Shown one piece after another: positions 1 through 10,967 of a DNA stretch of 64,000 nucleotides (position 1 is the first letter of the stretch; each line of letters starts with the position of its first letter). A program made the position numbers and the translations under genes. The notes beneath the pieces were generated by a model. It ran no database searches and had not been told where the DNA came from. It saw only the letters and a program-made list of their open reading frames with translations. The stretch spans positions 60,766,201 to 60,830,200 of the forward strand of contig CM053140.1 of assembly GCA_028571685.1 (NCBI GenBank), read 5' to 3'. Source of the DNA: Heterohyrax brucei. Lineage: Eukaryota; Chordata; Mammalia; Hyracoidea; Procaviidae.

Positions 1-96
1 GTCACAAATAAGAAGGAGGATCATAGACTAACATTCTTTTGAGGGCTTTCTAGTTACCTGATAATCATTTAGTCAGGGGTTGTTATCCTTCCCTTC

Positions 97-682
97 CTTA
101 TGAATCAAACTGTATCCCCCTCGCCCCCCAAATGTGTGCTGGAAACCTAACCCTGATACTTGTGAACAGAACTCCATTTGGGGAGATAGTTTTTGTTATG
201 TTAGTGAAGTCATATCTGTACAGAAAATCCATTGCTGTGGCAGTGATTCCGACTCATAGCAACTCTATAGGACAGAGTAGAACCATCCCATATAGTTTCC
301 AGGAGCATCTGGCAGATTCGAACTGCCAACCTTCTTTGGTTAGCAGCCATAGCTCTTAACTGCTATGCCACCAGGGTTTTCTACCTCTAAGTGTACCCTA
401 ACTCTAATCACTCATGAGTTACAAAAACAGCAAATCAGACACAGAAGTAAGCACAAATGGGGTGGAGGGTAAGACAGGTTCTATGGCCAGTGAAGACCAC
501 TAAGTAACTGAGGAATGCTGGGACAGACAAGGACCACTCCCCAGAGGTGACAGGAAGATCCTTCCCTATAGCGAGTGATCTGAATTTGGACCTTTAGTCT
601 CCAAAACTCTATGAAGAGAAACTTTTGTTCTTTAAAGCCACCCACTTGTGTTATTTCTATTATAGCAGCACTAAGAAACAAA
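97..682 (+). mobile_element. MaLR/ERVL-type LTR, cut by a SINE
   Basis: The 5' part resembles the MLT1-like opening (TTATGAATCAAACTGTATCC followed by a C-run and CCAAA). The 3' part ends in the diagnostic AAAGCCACCCACTTGTG ... TATAGCAGCACTAAG. The same ends recur in the LTRs at 9055, 26756 and 29292. No internal retroviral sequence is attached, so it is probably a solo LTR. An AfroSINE splits it in the middle. The exact left boundary is uncertain by about 15 bases. Confidence 0.8.
224..381 (-). mobile_element. AfroSINE (tRNA-derived SINE)
   Basis: It reads antisense on the + strand: GATTCCGACTCATAGC (3' tail), GGACAGAGTAGAACC, GCAGATTCGAACTGCC (inverted box B) and CTGCTATGCCACCAGGG (inverted 5' end). 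It lies inside the LTR, so it is younger than that LTR. Confidence 0.9.
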
Positions 683-694
683 ACCACCAACACA

Positions 695-790
695 TAGACA
701 AAGAAACTGACTCAGAAAAGAAGAGAGATTCACCCAGGGTCATGCAGCCAGGCAGCATGGAACAGGGTCCAAACCCCATCTGCCTGGCTT
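695..790 (-). mobile_element. MIR fragment
   Basis: Antisense MIR core: an AAACTGACTCAGAAAAG-like stretch, then CACCCAGGGTCATGCAGCC and a box-B-like region (TCCAAACCCC). Strongly diverged. Confidence 0.5.
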
Positions 791-1305
791 TACCTTCCTG
801 TTAATTCCTGTCACCTCTAGGGGAAAACAGGGAGGAAGAAGTAATGTGCAAAGGTTATGGGTACGGTTACTTCGAGTAGAACTTTCAAGGGTGCTTAGGT
901 CTTTGACAGGCAGAGGTACTGCAGCACAAGGCATTCAGGGTAGAGGAAGCAACACGTAGAAGAGCTGTGTCCCACAGCATCCTTGGGAAACAGAGATAAG
1001 TGGCAGGGTAGCTGGGACTAGAAGGACACGTGGGACCTGCCCAAGAAGCAGAAAGCCTCTCCAAGGTCATACCTTTGCACAGTCTTTCCTGCCCCTCACC
1101 AGCTGAAATCAACATCATGGAATACATTTGGGTATTAAGACTCGGGCCTGTCTTTCCTTTCCCCACTAGTCCCAGTGAGTCTTCTGTGCTGTAGACAGCC
1201 AACTCCCAATCCTCTGTTCAGGCCCAGACCTCTCTGCTGACAGAGGTTGGTATCTCAACCCACATCCACCCATGGCCCTGGAGGTGGCCCAGGGCAGAGA
1301 CAGCT
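791..1305. other. unique sequence, no recognised feature
   Basis: I see no repeat family, splice-framed coding run or RNA gene here. Short open frames have no protein-like features. Confidence 0.5.
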
Positions 1306-1473
1306 GTAAAACAGCAACAACACCCACTGCAGTTGAGTCGAATCTAACTCATAGCCATCCTATAGGACAGAGTGGAACTGCCCCTATGGGGTTTCCAAGG
1401 ACTGCCTGGAGGATTGGAACTGCCAGACTTTTTGTGAGCAGACATAGCACTTAACCACTACACCGTCAGAGTG
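1306..1473 (-). mobile_element. AfroSINE
   Basis: Antisense copy: AACACCCACTGCAGTTGAG, CTATAGGACAGAGTGG, GGATTGGAACTGCCAGAC and CACTTAACCACTACACC. The 3' tail and both promoter-box regions are present, so it is close to full length. Confidence 0.9.
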
Positions 1474-1769
1474 TAACCCCTACCAAATGCGAGCTGGGTG
1501 GGGCACTTTCCTGGTTGTGGATAGCTGGGTCCACTGTGCGTCTCATGATGGTCCACACTGTGGGGGAAGGGATGAAGAGCCTGGGAGCAGGGGCTGATAA
1601 TGCACAGGGAAACTGAGGCAGCCTGTGGGTAGAAGGAGAAGGGAGTGATGCTGGTAGTCTCCAAGGGCCCTGCTCCCTCTTCCCTCAGGGCCCCAGCACC
1701 CAGGTAAGGGCCTGCCATGCAGGCGGTAATCAATACACGCACGCTTGTTTAGTAAATAAACAAATTTGA

Positions 1770-2010
1770 CATTTCCATTTACTAGGCACTTACTATGTTT
1801 TAGGCTCTGTCCAAGGCCCTGGAAGTCAGCACTGAGAAGGACAGGCTCAGATCACAGACAGAGGGAGAACGGCTGTAGGAACAGAGCATTCAGTCAGTCC
1901 TACATAGGGGAGTCAGGAGGGCTTCCTAGAGGAAGTGATATTTCATTTGGGACCTGCACGATGAAGAGGAGTTAGTCAAGTCACAAGGACAGAAATGTGT
2001 TTCAGCAGAA
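1770..2010 (-). mobile_element. LINE2 3'-region fragment
   Basis: It begins with the reverse complement of the L2 3' end (TTACTAGGCACTTACTATG, then TTTTAGGCTCTGTCC). It continues with the antisense L2 phrase around TTCCTAGAGGAAGTGATATT. Highly diverged ancestral repeat. Confidence 0.65.
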
Positions 2011-2139
2011 CTACCTGCCTGTCCCCACAGAGGCCGGAAGGGGAGGGCAAGTGGCAGGTGGGAGGAGGAGAGAGTCCAGCAGAGTTAGGGTAGATGAAAA
2101 CTCTAGGGACGGAGCATCTCAAAGGCTGTCACTGGACAG

Positions 2140-2265
2140 AACTATTTTATCCAGAATACTGAGGCTCAGAGATATTAACAGGCCTACCAAAGTCACACAG
2201 GAGTCAGTGGTGGGACTTTTCGGCTACAGCCCCACTTCTTTGACCTGTGGCTGGCCTCCTCCTGT
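2140..2265 (-). mobile_element. MIR fragment
   Basis: Antisense MIR core: ATACTGAGGCTCAGAGATAT followed by AAAGTCACACAGGAGTCAG. Confidence 0.65.
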
Positions 2266-2398
2266 GGCCTAGGGTCTCCTCTGGATCCCAGTCACTCAGC
2301 CTCTGCCAAACTGATCTTTTTTCCCTTCTCTCCAGCAAGTCCTCTTTCACTCTCCACCTTGGTGACTGAGACAGTTTTTCAATGTCTGATCAAAGAGG

Positions 2399-2560
2399 TC
2401 AAACCAAACCCACTATGATAAAGATGATTCTGACTCATAGTAGCCCTAAAGAACAGAGTAGAACTGCTCCGCAGCATTTCCAAAGCACCTAGCAGATTTG
2501 AACTGCCAAACTTTTGGTTAGCAGGCACAGTGCTTAACTATTATGTCACCAAGGTCCCCA
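2399..2560 (-). mobile_element. AfroSINE
   Basis: Antisense copy starting with the tail CAAACCAAACCCACTATG, then GATTCTGACTCATAGTAG, AGATTTGAACTGCC and CTTAACTATTATGTCACC. It lies immediately upstream of the next LTR. Confidence 0.9.
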
Positions 2561-2575
2561 ATCAAAGGGAGGGTC

Positions 2576-3182
2576 TTAGTTATCTAGCTCTATTATAACA
2601 AAAATAACCACAAGTAGAGAAGACTTTAAAAAACAAGAGTTCATCCTCTCACAGTTTAGGAAGCTAGAAGTCTAAACTGAGGGTACCAGCTCCAGAGGAA
2701 AGGGTTTTGTCTGTGTTGGCTCTAGGGGAAAGTCTTTGTCTCTTTCCAATATCTGTGTGCCTGGAAATTTCCATGTGTCTTGATATCAGTTTTCCCCCGG
2801 GTCTGGGAAGTTCTCAGTGAAGTGACTCTAGGTTCAAAAGATGTCCTCTACTCTTGGTGGCAATGAGGTCCCTCCTTCCCTTTGCTGTTTCTTATTTTAT
2901 CTCTTGTAAAATTAAAAACGACGCAGGCCACACTCCAGGGACACTCATATTGCATCTGGGCTATGACCTGAGTAAGGGTATTGTGTCCCTACTCTTGTCT
3001 CACTAACATAACAAACATAACCTAATCCTACCTCATTAACGAACTACAGGCAGGAATTAGATTTATAGCACACAGGACAATTACACTGGATCGTGAAATG
3101 GAAGCCAACCACACGATACTGGGAATCAAGGCCCTGCCAAGTTGACACACATCTGGGGGGTCTATAGTTGAGTCCGTGGTTA
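2576..3182 (-). mobile_element. MaLR/ERVL-type LTR, near full length
   Basis: The antisense 3' end (TCTTAGTTATCTAGCTC, TATAACAAAAATAACCACAAG) leads through TCACAGTTTAGGAAGCTAG. It finishes with CCAAGTTGACACACATCTGG, the inverted LTR start shared with the copies at 5826 and 9055. At about 600 bp it is longer than the 493-bp copy at 9055 because of a poorly matching middle. No internal region adjoins it. Confidence 0.75.
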
Positions 3183-3630
3183 CTAGAGGTGATTCAGTCG
3201 ACGAAGCCCTTGCCAGCCAGGCCACTCGAATCCAGGCAGCTGGGAGCAGCAGCGTCCAGCGTGGGTGTTGCATTACCTCACAGCTATTCCAGTATGGGAG
3301 CTCAGAAGTGGTGACCTGGCCTTGATTGCAGGGGCCACAGACCCAGCCAGTCACAGTGACATCAGGCCATCCCCCTGGGAGGAAAGGCACAGGCTATCGA
3401 TCTGTCATTTCTAAGCTTTGTGAGTCTGGATAAGACACTTCACCTCTGAGAGCCTCCAGGGTTGTGAGAGCTAAGCAGGATGCTTGGGAAACCCCAGCAC
3501 CAAGACACCAGTACTTTAAACCCCACAGGGAGCTGCCTTAGTGCTGACGATTGGTCGGGCAGGAGGTTGTGAAACTGACTTGCCATCACCCAGCACACAG
3601 TAGGTCTCTGTAAATGATGAAGTTGGAATC
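3183..3630. other. unique sequence with possible MIR remnant
   Basis: A weak MIR-like phrase (GTCTGGATAAGACACTTCACC) occurs near 3424-3445. Nothing else is recognisable. Confidence 0.4.
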
Positions 3631-3634
3631 AAAC

Positions 3635-3835
3635 ACCTTGAGTTCAAATCCTGGCCCCTCACACCCTCCTAGTGTGACCTTGGACTGGATTTAACCTCTC
3701 TCATCTAATGTGGCTCATCCTTAAAATGGACTTAATATTTGTATCAAAATTGCAAGGTGGTTGTGGAACTGTGGTGGACAAATGCAGGCACATTGCCTAG
3801 TACAGTGCCAGGCATGTAGTATATGCTCCAGAAAT
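3635..3835 (+). mobile_element. MIR
   Basis: Sense MIR with box-B-like GAGTTCAAATCCTGGCCCC, core GTGTGACCTTGGACTGG, then CTTAAAATGGACTTAATA and the tail CAGTGCCAGGCATGTAGTA. Nearly complete though diverged. Confidence 0.8.
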
Positions 3836-3995
3836 GAGAGACACAATTGTTCCTGTTGTGACAATAAAGGTGGTAAGTCTATCCAGTCATCCCACTGACA
3901 AGTAAACACTGACCAACTTTGTGTTGCCAGATGTTGGAATGCAGAAAAATCAGACCTTCATGTGCTCACAGCTTAATGGGGAGACAGACTAGGAG

Positions 3996-4152
3996 ATCAG
4001 AACCCATTCCCAATGAGTCAATTCTGACTTACAGTAACCCTATAGACAGAGTAGTACTACCCTACAGAGTTTCCAAGGAGCACCTGGTGGATATGAACTG
4101 CTGAACTTTTGGTTAGCTGTGGTAGCACTTAACCACTGGACCATCAAGGGTA
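3996..4152 (-). mobile_element. AfroSINE
   Basis: Antisense copy: AGAACCCATTCCCAATGAG, CTATAGACAGAGTAG, GGTGGATATGAACTGC and GCACTTAACCACTGGACC. The sequence just before it (TTGTGTTGCCAGATG, then GCTCACAGCTTAATGGGGA) resembles antisense L2. Confidence 0.88.
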
Positions 4153-4489
4153 GCAGAGACGGGCTATGTGTGCACACAGACACAGGCTCAGTGGTAGAGA
4201 CCAGGAGCTACATAGGGTAACAAGCACCCAGGGGCAATCCCTGAGTTGCACCGCCTCTAAGTTTCCTGATAAATAAACCTGGATAACAGCCACAGGACAA
4301 CAGAAATGCCTTTCCCCTCTTACCTGGCTGCCCCAGCCAGGCGTCCTACATATTTGTGCTACCTCAGAATGACATTTCATGCCTCAGGTCCGGCATCCTC
4401 TTGAACTTGTGCCCAGGGGGTAAGTATGTCCCCCTGTATACAGCACCACCACCCCTCTTCCTACCACTCTGGTGAAGACCCAAGGTGAG

Positions 4490-4920
4490 AGAGCTTTGAC
4501 TTTACTGTGAGAATCACGGAAGTCTTCACAGAGGAGGGGACACTAAGGCTGGGTCTTGAGGAGTGAGTAGGAGCTCACCAAGCTGACAGGGAGGTAGGCA
4601 ATCCAGACAGAGGGAAGGGCAGGGGCCAAAGCAGGGGCAGTTGCTCGCCTGGTGTGGAAGTGCCTTATAGTGTACTTCTGGGAGGCTGGTGAAGGGCTAA
4701 TGAACAAAGACCCCAAGGAACCTGGGACTGGCTCCCAGCAGGGAGAACCTGGTCAGCCTTGTGTTTCCAGAAAATCACTCTGGGCGAAGCAGAGGGTGGA
4801 CTGAGGGGATTGAGCCCGAGGGCACAGAGGTCTGTCGGTGAGTGGAGCTGGGACACAAAAGGGCTTGGCCTAAGGAGCAGAAGGAGGCTCCAGACTTGCC
4901 TCAAAAGTGAGGCTGGGTGG
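4490..4920 (-). mobile_element. LINE2 fragment
   Basis: Antisense L2 phrases are recognisable: CACTAAGGCTGGGTCTTGAG, then a 'caggcagagggaacagcaa'-like stretch around 4600-4625, and GGGTGGACTGAGGGGATTGA. The fit is loose after about 4680. Confidence 0.5.
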
Positions 4921-5417
4921 CCATAGAGTCAGAAAGTTTCACTGAAGGAAGGGTCAGCCAGGGCATCAGCATGGGGATGACAGGAGGGAATGTTCAGTCA
5001 GCCAGAACCAGGGCAAGGAAACCTCACAAGTTTCTTCCCACCAGAAAGCTGAAGGGGAAACACATTTTTCTTCTATGACACACTTGTGTTTTGAGGAGAC
5101 AGCATGATTATTTTCACACAGGAAAGCCATGAATGGAAAATTCCACCTGCTGTGACAGCCACTTTCTCCCCCCGGGCACTAAATAATAGAGGACGCTTCT
5201 GTCCCCAGCTTAATGGTGGTACCTGAAATTCTACCAGTGGAGATTCATTCCTTTGGCTCAAGGCTTTGTCATTTAATAAATGCAAGCAACTTCATTGTCT
5301 CCATATCTGAAACATATACTTATTTTGATTAGTTTAAAAAATACTTATTGTGGTCTTCCTGTAAATAAGACAGTGGCCAAGAATCCAGGAATGGAGAGAT
5401 TAAGATTTGTCCAGATC
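4921..5417. other. unique sequence
   Basis: No recognised repeat or gene. An AT-rich stretch near 5280-5345 (with ATACTTATTTTGATTAG) may be a decayed LINE end. Confidence 0.4.
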
Positions 5418-5825
5418 CATGCCTCAAAGGAGAAAATACTGAAGTTATCAAGGTTTCATTTTGCTTGGCACCACAATTAATGCCCATGAAAGCAGCAGTC
5501 AAGAAATCAAACTATGTATTTCACTGGGTGAATCTGCTGCAGAAGACTTCTTTAAAATGTTGAATAGCAAAGATGTCACTTTGAGTACTAAGGTGCACCT
5601 GACTTAGGCCATGGTGTTTCCAATCACCTCATATGCATTCGAAAGCTGGACAAATAAGGAAGACTGAAGAAGAACTGATGTCTCTGAATTACGGATTTGG
5701 TGAAGAAGAATATTGAATATACTATGGACTGCCAGAAGTACAAACAAGTCTGCCTTGAAAAACATACAGCCCAAGTGTTCTCTGGAAGTGAGACTTTAGA
5801 GACCTCATCTCACATACGTTGGACA

Positions 5826-6243
5826 TGGTCATGGATTGAATTGAGTGCCCCCCAAAATGTGTGTATTAATTTGGCTAGGCCTTGATCCCTGGTATTGTAT
5901 GATGTTCCTTCATGTTGTAATCCCTGCCTCTATGATGATAATGGAAGAGGATTGGTGGCAGTTGCGTTGGTAGGCAGGATTCAGTGTGTAAGACCGTTAC
6001 GCCTTCAGACAATCCCTTGGGATATAAAGGAAAAGGAATCAATCAGAAATCTGGAGACCTTGTACCACCAAGGGAAACCTTGGTTAAGTGCTTAACCTGC
6101 TAACCCAAAGGTTGGCAGTTCGAATCCACCAGGCAGTCCTTGGAAACTCTATGGGGCAGCTCTAATCTGTCCTAGAGGGTCACTATGAGTCAAAATCAAC
6201 TCATCAGCACTGGGTTTGGGTGGCTAGGTAACTAAAGCAGACA
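5826..6243 (+). mobile_element. MaLR/ERVL-type LTR inserted in RTE
   Basis: The start TGGTCATGGATTGAATTGAG and the phrase GTGTATTAATTTGGCTAGGC match the solo LTR at 9055. The 5' part runs to GGAGACCTTGTACCACCAAG. The last ~23 bases (TGGCTAGGTAACTAAAGCAG, then ACA) are the LTR terminus. The middle-to-3' section is missing where the SINE sits, so insertion was accompanied or followed by a deletion. Confidence 0.8.
6072..6220 (+). mobile_element. AfroSINE
   Basis: Sense copy: GGTTAAGTGCTTAACCTGC, box B GGCAGTTCGAATCCACC, CTTGGAAACTCTATGGGGC, CACTATGAGTCAAAATCAAC. It is the innermost layer of the nest. Confidence 0.92.
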
Positions 6244-6789
6244 TATTATTGGGAGAACCAGTACCTGGAGAAGAACATCATATTGGTGAGGTAGACCGGG
6301 TCAGTGAAAAGCAAGAAGTTCCTCTCCCTGAGAGGAACTGATCCAGTAGATGTAAGAGTGGGCTCAAACACGGCAATGGTCATGAGGATCACACGGGATT
6401 GAGCAGTCTTTCCTTCTGTTGAACGTAGGGTTGGTATGAGTCAGAGCGAAGTCCACATCACCTAAAACAACAGGTGAGCGCTGTAGGTACGGAGGCAGGG
6501 GTGCTGAGGAGTGCAGTAAGGTAACGCGATCATAATGGTGGCAATGACAGTGATGGGAGCAGGTGCCATGGGAACCCACAGAAGGTGTGATCACTTCCGA
6601 GTTGCAGAAGGTGATGCTTGAGCTGGGAATCTACAGGGTGAATGAGGGGAGAGGAAACCCCGGGTGAACAGCACACAGGCACCAGTGTCTGAGTCAGGAA
6701 GCGGCCTCGGCTACAGGGACCACACCCTACTCAACACAGACGGTTGGGATGGAGAGACCAGGAAGAGTACTCATTGGATGGATATTATT

Positions 6790-7290
6790 AATGATCTCAG
6801 GCAATGACGTCTGTCACAGTTCTTCGTTGCCTCCTCAGGCTTCCATTTCACCTCCTCCCGCTGAAACCTTCAGATGCTCTTTTGGGGGCTTGCCCTGTTG
6901 CTACTCTCAGCCTCTTGGGTTGGAACAACCCACTCTAGCTCCAGGAATGGATCCCGATAGGTTTAGGTCTCTCAGGATATACGCCAACCTGCTGAGTACA
7001 GTGACTGGTCCAAGAAAGGGCATGTGACCTAATTCAGACCAGTGAAAGGGGAGAAGATGTTGACTGGGATTTCTGGGAAAGAGGAACCTCCCATCTTTTG
7101 ACAGGGAGCTCTCGGAAGAGAGGTGCTGCCTTCTTTCCACCGCTGAGTGAAGGTTCAAGAGGCCAGGAATGAAGGCAACACGTGGAGGAGGACAGACAGG
7201 AGAGGTCAGAGAAACGGAACCAGAGATAGGCATACGGTGCAGGCAACAGCACCTTGGTAGACCCATCTCTGTGGTTCACAGCTAGCTGAG
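6790..7290. repeat. ancestral mammalian repeat, family unresolved
   Basis: The phrase GGTCCAAGAAAGGGCATGTG followed by ACCTAATTCAGACCAGTG recalls a widespread old LTR- or DNA-type repeat. I could not place it. Flanks 6476-6789 and 7291-7500 hold nothing recognisable. Confidence 0.35.
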
Positions 7291-8685
7291 CCAGTGCTTT
7301 TGGGTTTTAAGTCTCTTTGTTGTTACTCTTAACTGAAAAGTTCCTAATGGGTGCAGGACCATTTATCAAGGACAGAATTCGATAGAGACTGAGAGAGAGA
7401 GCGACCAGCTGGGTGTTGGGAGCCTGGGGAGGCTTGGAGGTGGAGATGGATCAAGTCAAGTCATTTTTTAATTTCATCTCTATGTACACGGTGTTGTTAT
7501 GAGTCAAGATCTTTCCCCAGGAATCCCTGCTCCCTAACTGCCCTGGCACCTGGAGACCAGGTCCTAGTTGGGCAGCCTAGGCATCAGGAGCCCTGGATTC
7601 TCCCTCGGTCCCACTACTGGCCTGGCTCTGAGGCCTCAGGTTTGGGATTCGTCTACTAGCCATCAGACTCTGACCTTCCCAAGGGCAGAGACAATGTCCA
7701 ACCCAGCCCAGCAGCCCCAGCGCCCAGGACAGGCCTGCACAGAGCAGGCATGAGTGCTGGCTGCTGACCCATCCATGTGGAGCTGCCCCTTCCTCCATGT
7801 AGGCCATGTATGATGCTGACAGGGACTAACTGCTTTTCTCTCTGTCACCTTGAGCCTCCTAGAGACCCCAGCCCTGTGCTGGAGCAGTGGGAAGAGGTTT
7901 AACAGGAGATTGTGCGCACAGTATGCGTGGTGGAGGGCTGGGCTCCCACAGAACTTCTAATGCTTCTGAGGTCTCACTGAGCCTCAGTCAGATCAAAGTG
8001 GGAGGAAAATTCCCTGAAGCTCAACCTTTTGTTTCCAATTGCAGCTATTTGGACAGACAAGCTTGAGGGTCTCAGTTTACTCATTGGTGTGTGTGTGAGG
8101 TGGGAGACAATGATCAGGTGTCCCCTGCTGGAGGACAGACCCAAAGGCTGAAATGACTCCATGGGGCCAGTCCAGGTTTATTCCTTAAAAATGGTAAAGC
8201 CTGGTCTCCTTGGGCTCAGAGCACTGGAGGGCAAGAACACGGGTCTGTATTCACAGGAGCTGGGCAGGCAGAGGGGAGAACTGCTTTATAAAAGAGCACT
8301 GAACAGAGTCAGGGGCTCCAGGTCCGGGCTGGACTGACTGGTGATCTCAGGCCTATCTCAGCCTTTCTAGGACTTGGGCTCTTCTCTCGAAGGCAGGCAG
8401 GACAAAGGCCTAGTGCTGAGGGTAAGAGCCTGGGGTGGGAAGAGCAGTCTTGGAAGAGTTAGAAGGTTAGGGCGAGCCCTCATGAGCCACTAGGTTACTG
8501 GCTCGTTCCTTCCTGTACTCTCTCTAGTGTCTGCCTGCAAGGGGGCTGATAGTTGCTGGTGCGGAAGGTGAATAACAGAGAGGAAACCACACAGAAGTGT
8601 ATCATTGTAATAAGGACTGTGAAGGAGTCGTGCTGGGAGCCAGGCAGAGGTGATTAAAAGATGTGAGACGAGAGGGGATGACTGA
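7291..8685. other. unique sequence
   Basis: About 1.4 kb of GC-moderate sequence without a repeat family I recognise. Small open frames around 7570-7850 occur on both strands and have no protein-like character. No exon could be supported. Confidence 0.45.
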
Positions 8686-8689
8686 CATT

Positions 8690-8850
8690 CACCTTTACAT
8701 ATATCTTAATCGTCGCTATCACCCAGCAAGGCAGGAGCTGTCAGGGAAAACTGAGGCCCAGAGAAGTTTGGCAAGTTGCCCAAAGCCACACAGCTTTTAG
8801 GTGGTGGTGCTGGGACCCTCAGTGAGCCAGTGTGTCTCCAGAGTCAGTGT
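8690..8850 (-). mobile_element. MIR
   Basis: Antisense MIR: ATATATCTTAATCGTCGC, then AAACTGAGGCCCAGAGAAG and CCCAAAGCCACACAGC. Confidence 0.8.
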
Positions 8851-9054
8851 TCTGGGGCCACATGGCATCCTCCCAAGAAGTAGGCAGCAGTGAAGCCAGG
8901 AAGCAGGACTGGGCATGGGTAAACCAACTAGCAACTTGGTGCCCGTTCTGGGTATGTTGTTCTGCCTCAGGCCGGTCTGAGGCTGGGCTTAGTTCCTAGG
9001 GGAATCTTCTCAACTCCATAGCCCCAAGTTCCATGAGAAGTTGGCCATGCCAGG

Positions 9055-9547
9055 TGTCATGGCTTGAATTATGTGCCCCCAAAACGTGTGTAGCAATTTG
9101 GCTAGGCCCTGATTCCTGGTGTTGTGTGATGTTCCTGTGTGTCATAAATCTTGCCTCTGTGTATTAATAAGGAAAGATGGATGGTGGTTGTATTAGTGAG
9201 GCAGAACTCAATCTAGAAGACTGTATTGTGCCTTGGAACAATTCTCTGGGGTATAAAAGAAAGGGAAGTAAGCAGAGAACTGGGGACCTCATGCCTTCAG
9301 GAAAGGAGCAGTACTAGGAGCACAGCACGTCCTTCGGACCGAGGGTCCCAACACCTCAGAAGCTGCCGGTCCAGGGGAAGACTGAAAACAAGGACCTTCC
9401 TCCAGAGCCAGCAGAGAAAGCCTTCCAGGGAGCTGACCCCCTGGATTTGGACTTTCAGCCCACTTTTCTGTGAGAATACAAGCTTCTCTTGGTTAAAGCC
9501 ACCCACTTGTGGTGTCTCTGTTACAGCAGCACTGGATGACCGAGACA
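9055..9547 (+). mobile_element. solo LTR, MaLR/ERVL type, with 5-bp target duplication
   Basis: It begins TGTCATGGCTTGAATTATG and ends CACTGGATGACCGAGACA, so it has TG...CA termini. It is flanked on both sides by CCAGG (9050-9054 and 9548-9552). A TATA-like GGGGTATAAAAGAAAGG lies at 9248-9264. A 5-bp duplication is typical of ERVL/MaLR elements. No internal sequence remains, so it is a solo LTR. This is the cleanest copy of its family here. Confidence 0.88.
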
Positions 9548-9552
9548 CCAGG

Positions 9553-10085
9553 GTAGGCTCTGCTTCCTGGCTGCAGGGACCGCTAATGCTCACTCAGTGG
9601 TCTGTCCCATGGGGAGCAGAGGGACAGTGACCCCAAGCCCCAAAGAAGAGGTTGTGGGCCTCCCACAGCCTCATCTCAAACCAGTTTTCAAGGAAGAGAA
9701 ACTACGAGGTTTGTATCCTGTCCCTTTCTCACTGTGTAAATTCAGAGCCTCTCCTTCTTCATATGTGTTATAGACTTATTAGTAATAACACATGAGTCCA
9801 CAGTCAGCTGGACCCCTTGGCACGTGATTTTCCCACTCAGCCCCTCTCCTGTGGCATGCTAGAAGCCCCACCCATGGCTGGTCCAAGCAATGAACTGAAT
9901 CCAGGCTGCAATCAAACTAGCTGGCAGTGGTAGGGATTTCCATGGTGATTAGTATTTAGCTGGTTGTCCTGGGAACCCACATAGATGCTCAGGGAGAAGT
10001 GACATGCTCATTCCTAACAAGGACCTGAGAACTAGAATGACCTCCTCAGTCTGGGCTAAGGCAGGATGGAGGGATAAGGATAGGT
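9553..10085. other. unique sequence
   Basis: No gene or repeat recognised. Ordinary mixed composition. Confidence 0.45.
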
Positions 10086-10260
10086 CAAGAAAGAGGCAGA
10101 CTGCAATCCTCACAACACCCCAGGAAGCAGAGAATTGTGCCTGCTAGACAGATGCTTGGGTTGTGTTCAAAGAGAGTCAGAGCCAAACAGGTCTATCTCA
10201 GCTAAACTGAGGGTCAGAGAGAGGCGAGTTGGCACTAGCAGCTGGGTTTCCCCTCAGTTC
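10086..10260 (-). mobile_element. MIR-like fragment carrying a local duplication
   Basis: CAATCCTCACAACACCCCAG is the antisense MIR phrase 'atcctcacaacaaccc'. Positions 10101-10155 recur almost unchanged at 11985-12039. The two share derived differences from MIR, so they are copies of each other and not simply two MIRs. Confidence 0.6.
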
Positions 10261-10309
10261 ACTACACTTTGCTAAGGATGGCACCACGTCTCAGTTAATA
10301 ATAACACCA

Positions 10310-10513
10310 GCTACCAGTTGCATTCAAGTTGGTTCCAAGTTACGGTGACCCCGTATATGTCAGCACAGAACTGTAATCCAGCGAGTTTTCAATGACTGAT
10401 TTTTTTGGAAGTAGATCAACAGGACCTTCTTACAAGGCACCTCTGGCTGAACTTGAACTTTCAAACTTTCGGTTAGCTGCCAAGTGCATTAACCACTTGT
10501 GCTACCCAGGAAC
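10310..10513 (-). mobile_element. AfroSINE, long form
   Basis: Antisense: GACCCCGTATATGTCAGCAC, TTTTCAATGACTGATTTT, GGAAGTAGATCAACAGGACC, GCATTAACCACTTGTGCTAC. Unlike the common form, it carries an extra middle module with GAAGTAGATC. In sense orientation this reads GATCTACTTC and resembles the RTE-like unit at 50533-50585. Confidence 0.85.
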
Positions 10514-10524
10514 CAGCTCCCATT

Positions 10525-10650
10525 GTTGAGCACTTTCTAGGCATCCCACCTGCACTAGGCAGTTTATGCTCATTGATTCGCTCACGTGATTGCCTAATAA
10601 CTCTCCAAGGAAGATTTGATTATTACCTTCATGTCAGGAGTGAAGACCAG
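10525..10650 (-). mobile_element. MIR
   Basis: Antisense MIR 3' half: TTGAGCACTTTCTAGGCATC, CTCATTGATTCGCTCACG, AATAACTCTCCAAGGAAG. The consensus pattern is 'gagcacttactatgtgcc ... tcctcacaacaa'. Confidence 0.65.
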
Positions 10651-10967
10651 AGGTTTGGGGGCTGAATGTGAGTGAGAGATGGAAGGCGTGCCTCATTTAA
10701 TAGTGAAAGCCAATCCCTGTGGATGAGATCCCAGGATGACTGCCTCGCAGTCGGTGCCCCGTCACTGGGAACCCTCCTTCCCAGATCTCCGGCATTCACA
10801 CCCATCACTTATACACAGGACAGTCATCTGCCCATGAGTTTCCATTTCTAGTTCTTCCTGATTGATCTGCTGGTATGAAACTGGTCTGCAGCTTCTTGTT
10901 ACAATAATTACAATCACCACTAGTCAATGAACTCATGACTGTAACTTCCATGAATATAATTACTGTT
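10651..10967. other. unique sequence
   Basis: No recognised feature; AT-rich toward the right end. Confidence 0.4.

Larger units (their letters stand above)
5418..6475 (+). mobile_element. RTE (BovB-like) LINE 3' fragment, split by an LTR
   Basis: The left piece (5418-5825) matches the RTE ORF2 C-terminal region: AAGGTTTCATTTTGCTTGG, GCAGCAGTCAAGAAATCAAA, CACTTTGAGTACTAAGGTGC. It breaks off at GTTGGACATG. The right piece resumes at 6244 (TATTATTGGGAGAACCAG) and runs through CTGGAGAAGAACATCAT to the RTE 3' terminus (GGTATGAGTCAGAGCGAAG ... ATCACCTAAAACAACA). The coding frame is shattered by stops and frameshifts. Confidence 0.85.

Noticed and set aside
6072-6220. tRNA gene
   Set aside because: The A and B box similarity belongs to the AfroSINE head; there is no foldable cloverleaf, and the element continues into a SINE body and tail.
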